Program-made: the position numbers and the translations under genes
Assembly: GCA_037176725.1 (NCBI GenBank)
Contig: JAZBRS010000020.1
Coordinates: 101,326,501-101,390,500 of the forward strand
Length of the DNA stretch: 64,000 nucleotides
Direction of reading: 5' to 3'
Source: Posidonia oceanica
Taxonomy: Eukaryota > Streptophyta > Magnoliopsida > Alismatales > Posidoniaceae
Notes under the pieces: generated by a model
What the model was told of the DNA's origin: nothing
The model's input: only the letters and a program-made list of their open reading frames with translations
Database searches by the model: none
In this document: piece after piece, positions 10,528 through 23,600 of the stretch
Position numbering within the stretch: the stretch's first letter is position 1
How the letters are laid out: each line of letters begins with the position of its first letter

Positions 10528-13500
10528 CTACTGATAGTACTTCTTGAGGTAGTAGAGGTTGACCTCAAGAGTTACAGCACCGCCCGAGAAGACTTGTTTG
10601 ACCACAAAGGGGCCACGCCAGTTGGGTCGGAATTTCCCTCGACCGTCAGGCAAGTGAATGGCGCGTAGTCCCCTGTCTGGAATCCCCTTGGCTGAACTTT
10701 CTTCAAGTATGATCCAGCCGTCCTCTTTTGGTAGCAGTGAGCATTATGCATAGCTTGCAGCCTGTGCTCATCAATCAGATTCAGTTGGACGCAGTGGTCT
10801 TCGACCCATTCTGCTTCATCCAACTCAGCTTCGTGTAGGATCCACAGTGACGGGATCTCTACCTCGATAGGCAACACCGCCTCCATGCCATACACTAGAG
10901 AGTATGGGGTGGCACCTGTTGAAGTTCGGACAGATGTCCTGTGCGCCCAGAGTGCGTAAGGAAGCTTGTCGTGCCAGTCCTTATGAGTTTCCGCCATCTT
11001 CTTCAGGATTTTGACCAGATTTTTGTTAGTGGACTCCACTGCACCGTTCATCTGCGGCCGGTAAGGCGAGGATCTCTGGTGTTTGATACTGAAGTTCTGC
11101 AGATAGTCTTTGATCCTCTTAGCAACGAAATTTGTGCCATTATCAAATATGATTGCATGTGGGACCCCGTACCGGGCTATGATATTATTTCTGATGAACT
11201 TTTCTGTAGCCACGGTAGTCACTGTTTTGTAAGAGGTCACTTCCACCCACTTGGTGAAGTAATCAATCGCTACCAGATGGTAACGATGGCCATTAGAAGC
11301 TGGAGGGTGGATGGCGCCAATGACGTCAATCCCCCAGGTGGAGAAAGGCCACAGCGACGACATGCGATGCAGTTCTTGAGGGGGTGCCCGGATAAGGTTG
11401 CCATGCACTTGGCAGTTGTGTCATCTGCGCACGAATTGGCAGCAATCAGCTTCCATAGTCAGCCAGTAGTATCCTTGCAGCACTATCTTCTTGGCCAGGA
11501 GAACGCCATTCATGTGCAGGCCGCAGGTCCCCGCATGTACTTGAAGCATCAGTGCATCAGCCTCTGGTTTGTTCAGGCAGCACAGGAGCATTTGATTGTA
11601 TGATCTCCTGTATAACTGTCCCGCCCCTAATACATACTTTGACGCCAGACGCGTCAGAGTTCGCTTGTCTACTGCAAAGGTATCGGGTGGAAAGCTGCCA
11701 GACTTCAGGAAAACTTTTATGTCTTTGTACCTGGACTGCTCATCTGTTGCTGGATCTGCCTCTTCAATGTTCATACAGTGCGCAGGCTGCTCAATGCGAG
11801 TAACAGATACATCTACTGTGCTGTTTTCAGGTATGCTAAGCCAGGACGCCAAGGTTGCTAACGCATCTGCATATGCGTTCCTTGCTCGGTTCATGTATGT
11901 GAAGCGGATGCTTACAAATTGTTCTATCAGCTTCAGCAGGTGTTCATGATATGGCAGTAGCTTTGGATCTTTCGTCTTCCACTCGCCATTGACTTGAGAG
12001 ATCACCAGCATAGCATCGCCGTGCACCAGCAGCTTCTGCACCTTGTGCTCGAGGGCGACATTCAGTCCTAGGATGCATGCCTCGTACTCCACCTCGTTGT
12101 TGGTGCATCTGAAGGTAAGCTTCCTGGAGAAGGGAATCATCTGTCCCTAAGGCGTTGTCAGCACTGCGCCTATGCCTCGGCCTTTCTTGTTCACAGCACC
12201 ATCAAAGTATAATTGCCACTGCTCCTAATCTTTAAGGTCTTTGTCTTTAGAGTCCTCCATTGCAAACAGAATGTCTTCATCTAGGAACTGTGCCTGGAGT
12301 GGCTGATATTCAGGCAGTGGGAGATCAGCAAGATGGTCTGCCATAGCTTGGCCCTTCATAGACTTCTGAGTGACAAAGGTGATGTCGTATTGAGACAGTA
12401 GCACCTGCCACTTAACACATCTGCCTACCATAGCCGGTTTTTGAAAGAGGAATTTGATAGGATCATGTCGGCATAAGAGCTGAACTGGGTATGCCATCAT
12501 GTAGTGCCTTAATTTCTGTGCAGCCTAGACAAAGGATAGGCAGGTCTTCTCTATTGTGCTGTACCGGGCTTCGCATTCATTGAACTTCTTACTTAGGTAG
12601 TAAAAGGCGCGCTCCTTTCTACCAGATTCGTCATGTTGGCCCAAGACGGCGCCCATGGAATGTTGCGTGGTATAAAGGTAGAGAAGTAGGGGTCTCCCTG
12701 GAGTGGGAGGAACCAAGACAGGAGGCTTAATCAGCAGCTGCTTGATCTTGGCAAATGCAGCCTAACACTCCTCGCTCCAATGAATCTACGCGTTCTTCTT
12801 CAGGAGCTTGAATATAGGCTCGTAGATGGGCGTAAGCTGTGCAATGAAGCGACTGATGTATTGTAAACGCCCAAGCAGGCCTCTGACCTCCTTTTCAGTC
12901 CGAGGGGGTGGCATATCCATGATGGCTTTGGCCTTCATTTGGTCTACTTCAATCCCCCTTTGGCTAACAATATAGCCTAGCAGTTTGCCAGAAGACACCC
13001 TGAATACACACTTGTTGGGGTTCAGGCGCAGTTTGTACTTTCGTAGACGGGTAAAGAGCTTCTTTAGGCAGGCAAGAAGATCTTCGGGCTCTTTGGTTTT
13101 AGCAATCATGTCGTCTACATAAACCTCCACTTCTTGATGCATGAGGTCGTGAAATAGTGCAGTCATGGCTCTCTGATAGGTTGCGCCAGCATTTTTCAGT
13201 CCGAACGGCATAACTTCGTAGCAGAAGACCCCCCAAGGGGTGATGAATGAAGTCTTTTCCATGTCTTCTTCTGCCATTTTGATCTGGTTATAGCCGGAAA
13301 AGCCATCCATGAAGGAGAGCATCTTGTGGCCCGGTGTATTGTCGACTAGGACGTCAATGTGAGGCAATGGGAAGTCGTCCTTGGGACTTGCCTTGTTCAG
13401 GTCCCTATAGTCAATGCAGATCCGGACGTGGCCATCTTTCTTGGGCACAGGTACAATGTTTGCCAGCCACTCAGGATAAAGGACGACTTTAAGGAAATTG

Positions 13501-16500
13501 ACTCTGTGCTATTTCATGATCTCTTCTTTGATCATAAGCAGCCATTGTGGTCGCCATCTTCTCAGCTTCTACTTTACTGGCTTGGCATTTGGGTCCAGGG
13601 ATAGATTGTGCACCACTATCTCTATGTCAAGGCCAACCATATCTTCGTAACTCCAGGCGAAGACATCCGCATATTCTTTTAAGAATGCGATGAGCTCTGT
13701 TCAAGCCTGGGGGGACAGCTGGGCACTGATGCGAACTTCTCTAACTTCCTCAGCTGTGTCGATGTTAACAACCTCTGTTTCTTCTTCAACATGGAGGTTG
13801 GGGCCTTCTGGGTCGTCGTTGTAGGGCCGAAACTCGGGCAATGATTCGTCAATCTCGCCCTTGCCCGTATCATCCTCCTCTCCATAAGCAATAAGTTCTG
13901 AGAGGATCTCTTTCTCAAAAGAAGGATTTGTGATGTCGAAAGAGTGTATATGCTCCGCTGCTTGGCCCTAGTGGTGCTTCAGGATGGTCACGCTTACTCG
14001 AGTATTCTTGTAGCCCCGGTGCGCGACTTCCATCCTGGCAACTTCCTCTGTCTACTCTGGCCTGACTGGTTCTGCTGAGTGCTCTACTGATGCTACTGAG
14101 GGCCTTACTGATTCTATCACTGATGCTGCTAATGGCCATGCTGCTGAGGCTGCTGATGATTCTGTTACTGATTCTGCTTTCTGCTCAGCTACTGCTGCTG
14201 CTTGGACTGCTAGTGTTTCCTGCTCTGAGTCTTCTAGTGTGCTTGCGGAGGATACTCCGGACTGGCGGCTGATTTGGACACTGCCGCTTGCTACACTGCC
14301 TGAGTGAGGCATGTGCTGCACAAACCACCTAGACCCGCCTTCTGGCTGGAAAGTGATGAGCTCATCTGGTCTAGGGAGTCCGGTAATGCTGAGTCTTCTT
14401 CCAGGACCATGATAGAGGCATGGTCTTCTTGCAGAGGAGGGTCTGTAGCCACGGCTTTCCCTTTCCTTTCTGCAATTTAGTGCTCTGCCAGGTCTTCTGC
14501 TATCGACTTGAGCTGTTCTTGGTAAAGTAACTCTAAGTCGGACATCCATGAATCGACCTGGGCTTCTACCACCACTCCTTCCTCATCATTCGAGGGTGAG
14601 TCGACGTAATAGGCGCTGGGGGCCTGTGGCTCTGGCCTAGCTGCTAGATGGATTGCTGCCCTTGATGTTGGCATGGTCTGGCTCATGGGCGCGCCTAATA
14701 GCGGCAGCTTCGGCATCGGAGATCCAAACAGACTGGTCAATGGGGCTGCTGACGAGTACGCTGCCAGGGTCACTGCTGCAGTTTGAGGGCAGGCAGAGAT
14801 GCTCTTCTGAGGGCCCAAGGGTTGGGAGACTATTGTGCCCAACTGGTCCTCTGCATCTGGTTGTGACTGTAAGGGTGCGGCCTCTGATGCCATGGGGGCC
14901 TGCCATGAAAGTTGCTGTTTTGCGACAGGAGGATGTGAGGCGGACTATGCCGGCTGCATTTTCGGTAATGCGGCTGCTGAAGTGGGCTGAGTCGCACTGC
15001 TGACTGAATTCACTGACTGTCCCTCCAGAGAGGGTGACAGTGGTACTGATGCGACTGCGACCGCAGGTAGCCTGTCTGACTGAGCCTGAAGGAGTGTCTC
15101 TGACTTCTAAGCTGCCGCTGCTGCTTGTGCTTGTGATACAGATGTGACTGCAGAAATGTAAGAGCTTGTCAGTTCTGCCACAGAGCCTGTTGAGTTGTCC
15201 GCTGTATCTGCTGGAGGAAGAGCCAAATAAACTGACCGTGGTGCCTCCGTGCTGACCAGAGCCTTGCTGCCAGTTGGGACTGCCTCTACTGTGCCAGATT
15301 GCTCCTCATCCAAGTAGTAGTCCTCAATGCAGACCCATTCTTCTATCGGCACCGCGGCTTGATAATCGGCTGATCCCAGAACTCCTGCACTAGTGAAGTT
15401 AGTGAGGTCTCTGGGGATGATAGGCTCCGAATCCTTGAGTTGAAAGCAATGATCTTCGTTGGGCTTGGGCTCATAACCGAGGCCTTCGGACTTCCTCCGC
15501 ACCACCACCACGATCGGCTTCGCGATCCCCTGGCCGTGACGCCCGAGCGGTGTACCCTTTATGTAACCCCACCTGTGATATACATTCTCGACCATTCGAA
15601 AGGGGTTGTTGTGAACGGCCAAGGAGTCGGTGTGTTCAAGATCAGGAATGAAGTTAACCGGCTCACACCGATTAACACGATACAAGGCTTCGGAAGTCTC
15701 AGGGTCAAAAGGGATAGTTTGTGAGGAGACGGGGAAGATTGCCTCGATCCGCTCCTTCTCAAAGTTCTCCGCCATGATGACAATGATATCATCGCTGTGA
15801 CGGTACTTTATCATTCGATGGAGGGTCGAGGGAAGGACCTGATGCTTGTGGAGCCAAGGGTGCCCAAGCAGAAAATTGAAGTTTGGCTTCAAGTCGACGA
15901 CGTAGAATTCTACATCGAAAACGACTGGGCCAATGGCAAGAGGAATAATCAGGATCCCTAGAGCGTCATGGTGGGTGTTGTCAAAAGCTGTCATTCCTTT
16001 CACGGTAGGTGTGATATCCTCGACTTTGAATATGAGCTTAGTTGCGGTACACAAGGGGCAGATGTTAAGGCCTGACCAGTTATCAACCAGTGTTAGAGGA
16101 ATGCGAAAGTTTTTGAACTGAACCGTGACGAACAAGGGTTGATTGTGATTAATCCTTGCCGGAGGCAGCTCATCACTTGTGAAAGAGATGACCTGGGGCT
16201 CCGCAATCATTCCTACCATGCTTTCCAAGGCAGAAGGCTCAATAGATTGGGACACACGGGTAGCTTGGAACACGCGAAGAAAAGCCTTGTGGTGTTCGGT
16301 AGAGGTATGGATTAGGTCTCAAATGGAAATGTCTGCTTTGACCTTCTTAAGTTGGGAGGTTATGTCAGCTTTGGGATGGTTTTTCTTGGTAGTAGGAGGG
16401 GTAGTTTTGGCAAACTCTAGAGGGGTAGTCACAGGAGATTGGGTTGCTACAGGTTGGGCAGGGATTTGGCTTGCTACAGGCAGGTTAGAGATCGGATCTG

Positions 16501-19306
16501 CTATGGGTCGGTTAGAGGGTGGGGGCATAGCAGGTTCGGGATAGCTTGGCCTAACTGCCGATGCTGGGGGTCAGTAGATCCTCCCCGATCGCGTTACTTC
16601 CGCATACATTTCCGTGGCGTAGCTGTAAGGGACGCGATGGGTGTCCAGGGTTAAATCAATAACCACGGGAGCATGTGCTACGAGCACAGGAGGGGTTACA
16701 GGGAGACCTACTAGATATTGAGGTCTATCTAAATGGTAAGGTTGTTGGGGTGGGAAGGCAGGGGCTGGCTGAGGTCTGCCTTGAAGATGTATAGGGGATT
16801 CTAGCTGAGGCCGCCCTAAAAGGTGGACAGGGGATCTAGGCTAGGCCCTAGCTAGGAGGTGTACAGGGGGTTGAGCCTGAGGAAGCACAGCAGGGGGCGC
16901 GAAGGGGCACTCCGGCCTGGCACGCGGTCGGATCATGTGAACTCCCGGCTCGGAGTCGGCAACAGCCGCAAGATAGATATCAATAGGGAAAGGCTCAGAG
17001 ATATCAGAGATTAGATCAGAAGGGTCTATTACAGATGTAATAGGCCCAGAAGGAAAGATAGAGTGAATGCCTGAGGTTCCCGCCCCTCCCGGATAAGAGT
17101 GCTCCGGTAAAGGTTGGCGGATGATGCCAGAATGAGGGGGAACAGCTGAATGAGCAAATGCATGAGTGTGTGCTTGAGTGGATACCTCGTGCGTGTCAAT
17201 CACAATCGCTCCCGATTCGATCAAGTCCCGAATTGCATTCCGTAGGGAGTAGCAGTTATTCGTCGAATGCCCAACACTTCGATGGAAATTGTAAAAGAGG
17301 TTCGCCTTAAACCAATGTGGCAAAGGATTTGGGGGCGGGCGAACCTTCGGGAACTTCAGGAGCGATGCAACCTTTGGCAAGATGGCCGTGAGCGGTTCCA
17401 CCAGTGGGGCGAACTTCCGCTTCTCAGTGGGTGGCCTTCTTTGCCTCTGGTATGAGCCTTGCTGAGCCGATGCGGCGAGGTAGATCGGTCTAGCGGTGGT
17501 TGTGATCTGTGGTGTGGGTGGATTCCTAGGTGCAGGAGCATACACCATCTGAGCTGGGGCAGGCTGAGATGGCAAGTGAACAGGCACAGTAGGAGAGTCG
17601 ACGAATGCAACAGCGGTCTTCGGTGCGTCTTTCTTCTTGGGACGGTTGTTGCTGCTACCGTTGTTGTTGTTGTTGGAGGCACTGCTGTTGGCACTGTTAC
17701 TGCTGATCGCAGCCTGCTTAGCGAACGCAGAGAGAGCCGGGAAGTTGCCACTCCGCAAAGAACTCTCTACGCGCGCTCCAACTCGGATGAGTGCTGCAAA
17801 AGTAGTGACTAGTTGGATGCTAAGCAGAGCCCCAAGAGATGGCTGTGCCCCTTTAATAACGATCTCAATAAACTCCTCGTCAGAGGGTCTATCTCGAACC
17901 TGTGAAGCAAGGGCGCGCCAGCGACCGACGTACTCCTCGAACGGCTCGCTGGGATTCTACTTGATTGCGATCAAGTCCGCCTGCTTTGGGACTAGATTGA
18001 GGTTGAAGGAGTATTGTTCCAGGAACACCTGACTGAGGTCATTCCAAGTCTTGATGGCTGACATATCAAGCAATGTGAACCACTTGAGTGCCGGCCCGGT
18101 CAAGCTCTTCTGGAATAGGTGGATCAGCAACCTCTCGTCAGCCTGGAGCTGAGCGAGATCACCGCAATACGCCTTCAGGTGTGCTATGAGGCAGCCCCTA
18201 CCATTGTACTTGTCGAAGTTTGGGATTTTGAACTTCGAAGGGAGTACCGCCTCTGGAAAGCAACAGAGGTCCCGGAATTGGTAGGTCTAGTGCTCAGTAC
18301 CTTGCACTAGTCGTAGTGCCTTCTCCAAGACGTCCATCTAGTTGTTGATGGGGTCTAGATTTGCTACCATAGGAGAGGGATCAGCAGGGGTAGCGAGCAC
18401 ATACGCCGAGTGGGTCGCACCTAAGTGCTCCTCCGGATCTACTATAGCGTCGCCTGGTGGAGCAACGGGATGGCCGGCGTATCCGTGCTGGGGAACTGTG
18501 TATGCAGGGATGTATGCAGGGTTTTGGGCCTGATGCAAGGGAGGAGGGTAGATGACATGCTGTGCCGTGGGAGGGGTAGGATGCTGGAGCACCAGTTGCT
18601 GTACAGGCGAAGTGCCAGACAACGAGCCAGTGGGGTATTGGGCTCCGGCCAGCCCAAATGACTGACCACTAGGGGGAAGAGGAGTATGCTGTGCTAAGTG
18701 TTGTGCAGAAGGAGGCAGTAAACGGGCCCCCATCGTCGGAACCATGAGCAGTTGAGACGATGGTCGAGGCAGAGGTGTAGAGGTAGATGCATGAAATGCA
18801 GGAACTGGCCTCAAAGGAACCTCAGGAGCCACAGGAGTGCAGGAGGGACGAACCGATAGAGCCATGCCCTACAGTCTCTGGGCAAGCTCCATCAGGTGTT
18901 GGTACTGAGCCTCAGGCGTTCCGTCGGTGGGAACACTGAAGTGCAGTGCCAGCAAAGATTGAGAAACAAACGACACGGACACAGACTGTCCGGGAGGAGT
19001 AGGTGCTATAGTAAAAGTCGCAGCAACGGTAAGAGGGATGTCAAAGGCGAAGTATCCCTGGGAAGGAGGGGGCAATCGCGTCTCTGAAGCACGAGTAACG
19101 GTCATCAAGATAGACTCGACGATCGGATCCGGAGAGAGAGTAGCTTGCCAATGTCCCGAAGCATACTGAGATACCAGAGGCATCAGGGGAGGAAACCCTG
19201 GTGTCGGAGGGGGAACAAAAGGGACAGAAGGAGCAACCAGAGGGGCCAGAGCAGAAACACCCTCCGTGATAGGAGTAAAGAGATGCTCACTGACGTATTG
19301 GGCCAT
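10528..19306 (-). pseudogene. gag-pol: Element B gag-pol polyprotein, broken by stops
   Basis: Collinear with the intact gag-pol of element A. The start ATG at 19306 (MAQYVSE) matches A. Recognisable in order: proline-rich N terminus, gag core (about 18340-17830), zinc-knuckle region (17300-17250), protease (about 16130-15880, DNWSG where A has DNGSG), G-patch-like motif (15600-15480), RT with FMDGFSGYNQI and YVDD (13448-12786), degenerate RNase H (12700-12330), second RNase H with NNEVEYEA and VHGDAMLV (12140-11800), integrase (11480-10760) with the normal 35-residue spacing between the second Asp and Glu, and the GPF-type C terminus. In-frame stops seen against A include TAG at 12525, 12762, 13509, 13968, 14945, 17957 and 18869 and TGA at 16318. 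Most arose by CAG or TGG to TAG changes. It cannot encode a full protein. Confidence 0.92.
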
Positions 19307-20618
19307 TGCTGACCTAGAGCGCGTGAGAATAGGGCTGCGACGGGTATGCAAAGGGCGATTCCTAGTAGGAGCTATTGTCGCAAAGGCGGATAGCTCAGAA
19401 AGGGAATGGTCGCGAACAAGGTCGCAACAGGGGTGTCAGAAAGGGACAGTACTCGAGCTCTAGCAAGCGAACTCGCTTACCGATCACTACTGACACAGAC
19501 AGAGACAATCAGAGATTAGAAACTGAAGGACAAATGCAAATGAGTTAAGTTAGATGGCATGAATGATATGCATGCTTTCTAGTATGCCCCCCCTCACCTA
19601 TCTAGTGTATCCTAGTAGGTGATCTACTTCGGGTACCCCCAGGTGTATGGGTCACCGACTCAAGTCAGAAAAAGTAGGCTCCCTGCCGAACTCCTAGCCA
19701 GAGCTGAGGAAATAACTGGGTGGTGCGTTGGTGGCCCTGACCCCGCCAAAGCGTGGGCAGTACACTCCACTACACCGACACGACCCCTAGACAAAGGGGG
19801 GACAGACCGACTGTCTTGGCCCACGCCAAAAGGGGTGGAACAAGTGGTCGGAACCGTCCTTCGTAGACTAGTAGGTAGACCAAGATGAGAAGAATGCATG
19901 CCCTATATGATGCTTATGCAAATGCTTAGAGTTTTTTATCTTGCACATTTTATTAACAAAAGGGGGTGGAGGATTGTTTGAAGTTTCTAATTGCTCCTAG
20001 AAGTTCTTTTTACTCGCCATTTTTAGTTAACCAAAGGGAAAGCAAACAGTCTCTACTATCCTAGGCATGGCATGTGCGAAAGGGAAGAAAATCAACCAGA
20101 TATGGCAAGCAAACAGCATACAATTGAGCAAAAGGCAGGTGCATGGCATGTGCAGGTGTTTGTGAGCATGATAGTGAAAAGAAAGCATCCATCATGTCAA
20201 AAGACATATATACAGGGCATGTGCGTGTGTAGTGACATAGCAAGTGTGTAAAAGAAAGCATTCATCACTCAAATAGCATGTATTGTTGCCAAACAAGTAT
20301 GTAGACATGCATTGTGCAGGAAATAAAGCAATAATAAGCAAGTAAAGAAAAAGGAAGATAAAGACTAGTAAGCTGTAAAGCAAATAAGAGCAGAAGCAAG
20401 GAAACATGCAAGTAAACAAGCAAAAGAGACAAAGCAGAGCAAGGCAGAGCAAAAACCAAGGCGAAAGAGGTGCGAAACCTAAGCAGAGTAACCACGAGGC
20501 GACTCGCTAGGAGTTTGCACAGAAGAGCAACCAAAATAGGCAAAGAAGGCACAAAAGGCAGACAAAGCTGCAAAACAGGCAAGCAAAAAAGCCAGAAGTG
20601 AAAGCCGAAGTCTGTCTA
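19307..20618 (-). other. Element B 5' leader between PBS and gag
   Basis: Noncoding leader, homologous to 45113-46424 of element A over most of its length, including the conserved stretch around the CATGCATATCATTC-like sequence near 19560 and the block near 19620-19880. No ORF is conserved between the two copies. Confidence 0.75.
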
Positions 20619-20636
20619 TCCCCAATAGAGTCGCCA
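20619..20636 (-). other. Element B primer binding site
   Basis: Minus-strand TGGCGACTCTATTGGGGA, one base after the LTR end ACTACA. It begins TGG as expected for pairing with a tRNA 3' CCA end and differs by two bases from the PBS of A. TGGCGACTC-type sites in Ogre-like elements are usually assigned to a tRNA-Arg; that assignment is from recall, not tested here. Confidence 0.85.
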
Positions 20637-20637
20637 C

Positions 20638-23600
20638 TGTAGTAATCCCGGTGTTCAGATCGTCCATGCATACTACCAGAAGCTCACGTGCACCGATCGG
20701 AATCAGGCTCACTATAAGCGGTTATGTCCGAGGAGGAAGGCTCAACTCGAAAACACTTAAAACAGAGGAGAAAAGATAAGAAAAGAAGAAGATAAGACAA
20801 TTCAGAGTCGCCACCATGTCTATTATCGGGAGACAAGGAAAACCAGGGGAAATGCGTGGATTAACATGCAAAACCAAGCAAATGATGCAATGCAAAGGAA
20901 AACAAATGCAAATGAATGCAAATGAGATGACTCATGCCTAGGATAAGGGCAATATGGTCATTGCGGGCCAAAAGACTGGGCAAGGACTCCTGTTACGTGC
21001 GGGGAAGGTGTTAGGCACCCTCGACATGCCCAAGAATCGGTCTTTCTAGGCTTACGCTCGCATATGCAGGGAAATGCAGGTTTGAATGCCTAAATGCCAA
21101 TGAATGCCTAATTAGATGCTCAAAGGTGTGCTCTAAGTGGTGGAATGCAATGCAAGGAAGTAAACGTGCAGTCTAAGTGCTCAGCAACGCTGTCTGTGTT
21201 CCGAACTGATCGAAACCTGGCTCGTGAGAACACCAGGCAGTAAGCATCATTGCCCTATATGCAAATGCAAGTGAGAAAGCAAAACGACGGTAAAACCAAG
21301 CATTGCAGGCGACATGCAAGAGAAAACAGCATAAAACATGCAAAACAAAGCGAGAAACAGAAGCGACACGCGAAACGGTGCATGGAAACAAGATCGGCAC
21401 GTAAAATGGTGCAAGGAAACAAGATCGGCATGCAAAACGGTACAAAAAACAAAGCCAGCACGCAAAACGGTGCAAGAAAACAGAAGCAGCACACGAAACG
21501 GTGCAAGAAAACGGAAGCGTCACACGAAACGGTGCAGAAAACAAAGCCAGCATGCAAAACGGTGCAAGAAAACGGAGCGGACAAGCAAGACTGTGCCGAA
21601 AGCGAAGTGGGCACGCAAAACGGTGCCAAAGACAGAGCAGGCATGCAAAACGATGCCAAATCAAGCGAAATAAAACACCGATAAAGCCATGCAGATGCAG
21701 ATGTAGAGGAGAAGAGCAAGAGAAGCAAATGGGAGGCAAACGATGCAAATGGAAGGATTACCACTGTCCTGTGACCACTTCCCACCAAAGTGTCCCACAA
21801 TATGTCTCGCACGCTACCAAAAGCTCGCGATGCGATCGAATCGTGGAAAGGGGGAAGAAAGTCGCAATTAGTAGTGAATCCAGGGGAAACACAACACAAG
21901 GCACTGAGAGTACGCGAAAAGGGGAGACGGAGTTGATAGATAAGAAGAGGGAGTCCTAATCTACATGCTCGAGGAAACAGAAAGCAAAAACCACGCATGC
22001 AATGCAAATGGTGTGCAAATGTATGCTGTGTAGGGATTCAGGAGGACTTACCTTGGAAATCTGAAGCCTGATCTGCGAAATGCTTGGTCCATGTGGAGGA
22101 GCGCTCCGCCGGGGTCATCCAGGTAGCTTGCTTGAGAAGATCCGACGGTCCGATCAGGAGATGTCCCAACTTCAAGGCAGAGGGGCCAGTACAGGGGAGA
22201 AGAATGGATCTAAGTGTAAAGGAGGTCCTGGGGTGTGCAAAACAGGTCCTCCCACGTAAATGGGAGCTAAGTGTACTTAAGTGTGTGCAAGAAGACTAAA
22301 TGCAAATGACACATGGGTGCAATGCATGCAGAAATGTAAGAAAGGACCTAAGAATGACATTTCAGGAAACTTAGGGACCTATATGCAGGTTTTGAAAAAG
22401 TTAAGGGCCTAAATGCAAGAAATTTGAGAAGTTAGGGGCTTATATGCAAGATTTTTGAAAACTGGGGGGGCTGAGTGCAATTTTGCAAAGTGCAGGGTTT
22501 AAAACATGCAATTTTATAGGGAAAACATGCATTTGAATTAGTTTTGAAACCATGTAGAGGACTAACATGCAATTTTGAAACATGCAGGGGTTGAAGTGCA
22601 ATTTTATAAGCAAAAATGTGATTTAAATGGTCTATGAATGCAAACAGAGGACTTAAGTGCAATTTTGAAATATGCAGGGGCAGAAATGCAATTTAATAAG
22701 CAAAAATATGCATTTGAATGAGTTTTGAAAACATGCAGAGGACTTATGTGTGATTTTAAAACATGCAGGGTCTAAAATGCAATTTTATAAGAAAAAAATG
22801 CAAAAAACAGATGCTGTGCATGTAGATGAAGGACCTATGTGCAAAAATTAAAATGCATGGGGGAAATAATGCAATGCAGTAAGAAAAGTTGAAAGATAAA
22901 TGCATTGATCAACAGAACAGAGGACTAAAACATAAATAAAGAAAAAGACTGGATTAAAAATGCAATTTACTAATGTAAAATCAGAGTATTAAATGTGATT
23001 AACAACCAAAGGACTAACTTGCAAAAGATGCTGGACTGGAAAATAAAGAGTAGGAACTTAAATGAACTGTAAAAGGACTAGAATGTAAATAAGATAAATG
23101 ACTGGGCTGGAAATAAAGAAAAATAAATAAACTGTAATAGCAGAGGACCGGAAAGCAAATAAAATAACATGCTGGGCTAGAAATAAATTAAGGCTTAAAG
23201 AAAAACACAGCAGGAGGACTAACATGCAATTAGACAGTTTTTTAGGTTTTTTGTGCAATTTCATATGATTTAAATTCAAACTTAAATGATTCCTAAATGA
23301 TGGCCGGACTGGAAACTAATAAAACAAAAACAGGAGGTAGAAATGCAATACATGGCAAAATTAGAATGCTTAAGGAAAATAAATACACAGTGCAAACACA
23401 GCGGCCATGGACACTGTAGCACAGAACTACCAGCGGCCATGAACGGCGGAGGTGGGATGCTGGGGAGGCGCAAAGTGGCGGGCGATCTTCTCCGGAGGCG
23501 TACGGAGACCTAGGTGGAATCGGCGGCTCGTGGCGTGGCCTGAAGTAGACCGGAGACGGCGACGGAGGTCTGCAGACCTGCTCGGAGGCAGCCTGGACGA

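Noticed and set aside
11596..11949. Plus-strand ORFs across the integrase/RNase H region of B
   Set aside because: Shadows of the minus-strand polyprotein.
14052..14549. Open minus-strand frame of 165 residues as a separate gene
   Set aside because: It is the Ser/Ala/Glu-rich linker of the B polyprotein, partly in a shifted frame.
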